The notes beneath the pieces were generated by a model, which saw only the letters and a program-made list of their open reading frames with translations, did no database searches and was not told where the DNA came from. DNA of 64,000 nucleotides from contig NC_092582.1 in assembly GCF_037975245.1 (NCBI RefSeq), forward strand, positions 2,371,001 through 2,435,000, given 5' to 3'. This DNA comes from Apostichopus japonicus. Lineage: Eukaryota; Echinodermata; Holothuroidea; Aspidochirotida; Stichopodidae. The position numbers were made by a program, and so were the translations under genes. This document shows, piece after piece, positions 63,661 to 64,000 of this stretch. The stretch's first letter is position 1; each line of letters begins with the position of its first letter.

Positions 63661-64000
63661 GTATGGATTATAGGATTCAGCGTTGAATTTCCAAGTTCAC
63701 TGGACAAGACAATACTTCCTCGCATTTCGTAAAGTCTAATGTAATAAACAAACATTGATATCTTTCATTTCACTTCCTGAGAATTCTTTAGTCTTGAGAA
63801 GCGAAAGCAGGCAATAAAGGCAATTTTTTGGAGTATAGATGGTTTAACAATAGTTACCGCAGTAGACTAAATAACATGTATTGTTTCAGTCCAATGAGTT
63901 CTCTAGTCTTTTATCATGAATTCCGCAAAACAACTATGTTTCTTATTATCACATGTCACATTACAGCTTGATAATGTGAGAACCGCTTGTTTGATTCTAA
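63661..64000. other. Unassigned DNA at the window edge
   Basis: No gene or repeat recognised in the last 340 bases. Confidence 0.6.

Overview
The window is eukaryotic, AT-rich, non-coding-looking DNA, almost certainly from an animal nuclear genome. There are no long open reading frames, no operons and no ribosome-binding-site spacing. It has many long (TA)n tracts, several minisatellites, more than twenty G or C homopolymers of about 9-17 bases, and interspersed elements of eukaryotic type: tRNA-derived and U2 snRNA-derived SINE-like repeats, a hAT-type MITE, and the 3' part of a Penelope-like element with a hammerhead ribozyme motif. The texture (frequent 'aggcctat' words, G-runs, Penelope and hAT relics) fits a marine invertebrate such as an echinoderm or hemichordate. 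That is an impression, not something the sequence proves.

Layout. 0-6 kb: mostly unassigned, with a patch of frameshifted coding-like fragments at 0.89-1.57 kb. 6-8 kb: an interrupted 19-bp inverted repeat containing an E2F-type site, a U2 snRNA-headed SINE-like element and a second SINE-like repeat. 10.7-13.2 kb: four low-complexity arrays (16-bp, 26-bp, polypurine, AATGC-type) and a weak promoter-like cluster. 15.97-16.16 kb: a perfect RFX X-box, a CCAAT box and a TATA-like box ahead of a short start exon, the best gene-start candidate in the window. 16.6-17.9 kb: diverged ~97-bp repeats, two copies of one tRNA-derived SINE, and a minus-strand candidate first exon with a consensus splice donor. 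19.3-20.2 kb: a 21-bp minisatellite with higher-order duplication. 21.5-25.4 kb: a ~3.8-kb satellite with a 52-bp unit, about 73 copies. 27.5-29.4 kb: a CRE cluster, an interspersed repeat, three 14-bp palindromes and a hAT MITE with target-site duplications. 31.5-32.2 kb: two copies of a second tRNA-type SINE. 35-45 kb: microsatellites and an inverted copy of the 28.4-kb repeat. 45.0 and 54.4 kb: a 353-bp direct duplication. 46.4-46.6 kb: a run of small hairpins. 47.4-48.1 kb: a palindromic TA/CA/TG tract next to the hammerhead-bearing Penelope-like end. 55.4-56.0 kb: a candidate first exon followed 27 bp later by a ~115-bp-arm foldback element. 60.6-61.1 kb: an 83-bp tandem repeat. 62.9-63.65 kb: about 0.75 kb of almost pure alternating purine-pyrimidine DNA.

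No complete protein-coding gene can be read. The candidate exons (3.5, 16.1, 17.9 minus, 33.9, 42.7 and 55.4 kb) each rest on a start codon and/or a good splice signal only, with no recognisable protein family. Most of the window is best treated as intergenic or intronic DNA. Repeat boundaries and copy numbers were read by eye and may be off by a few bases or units.
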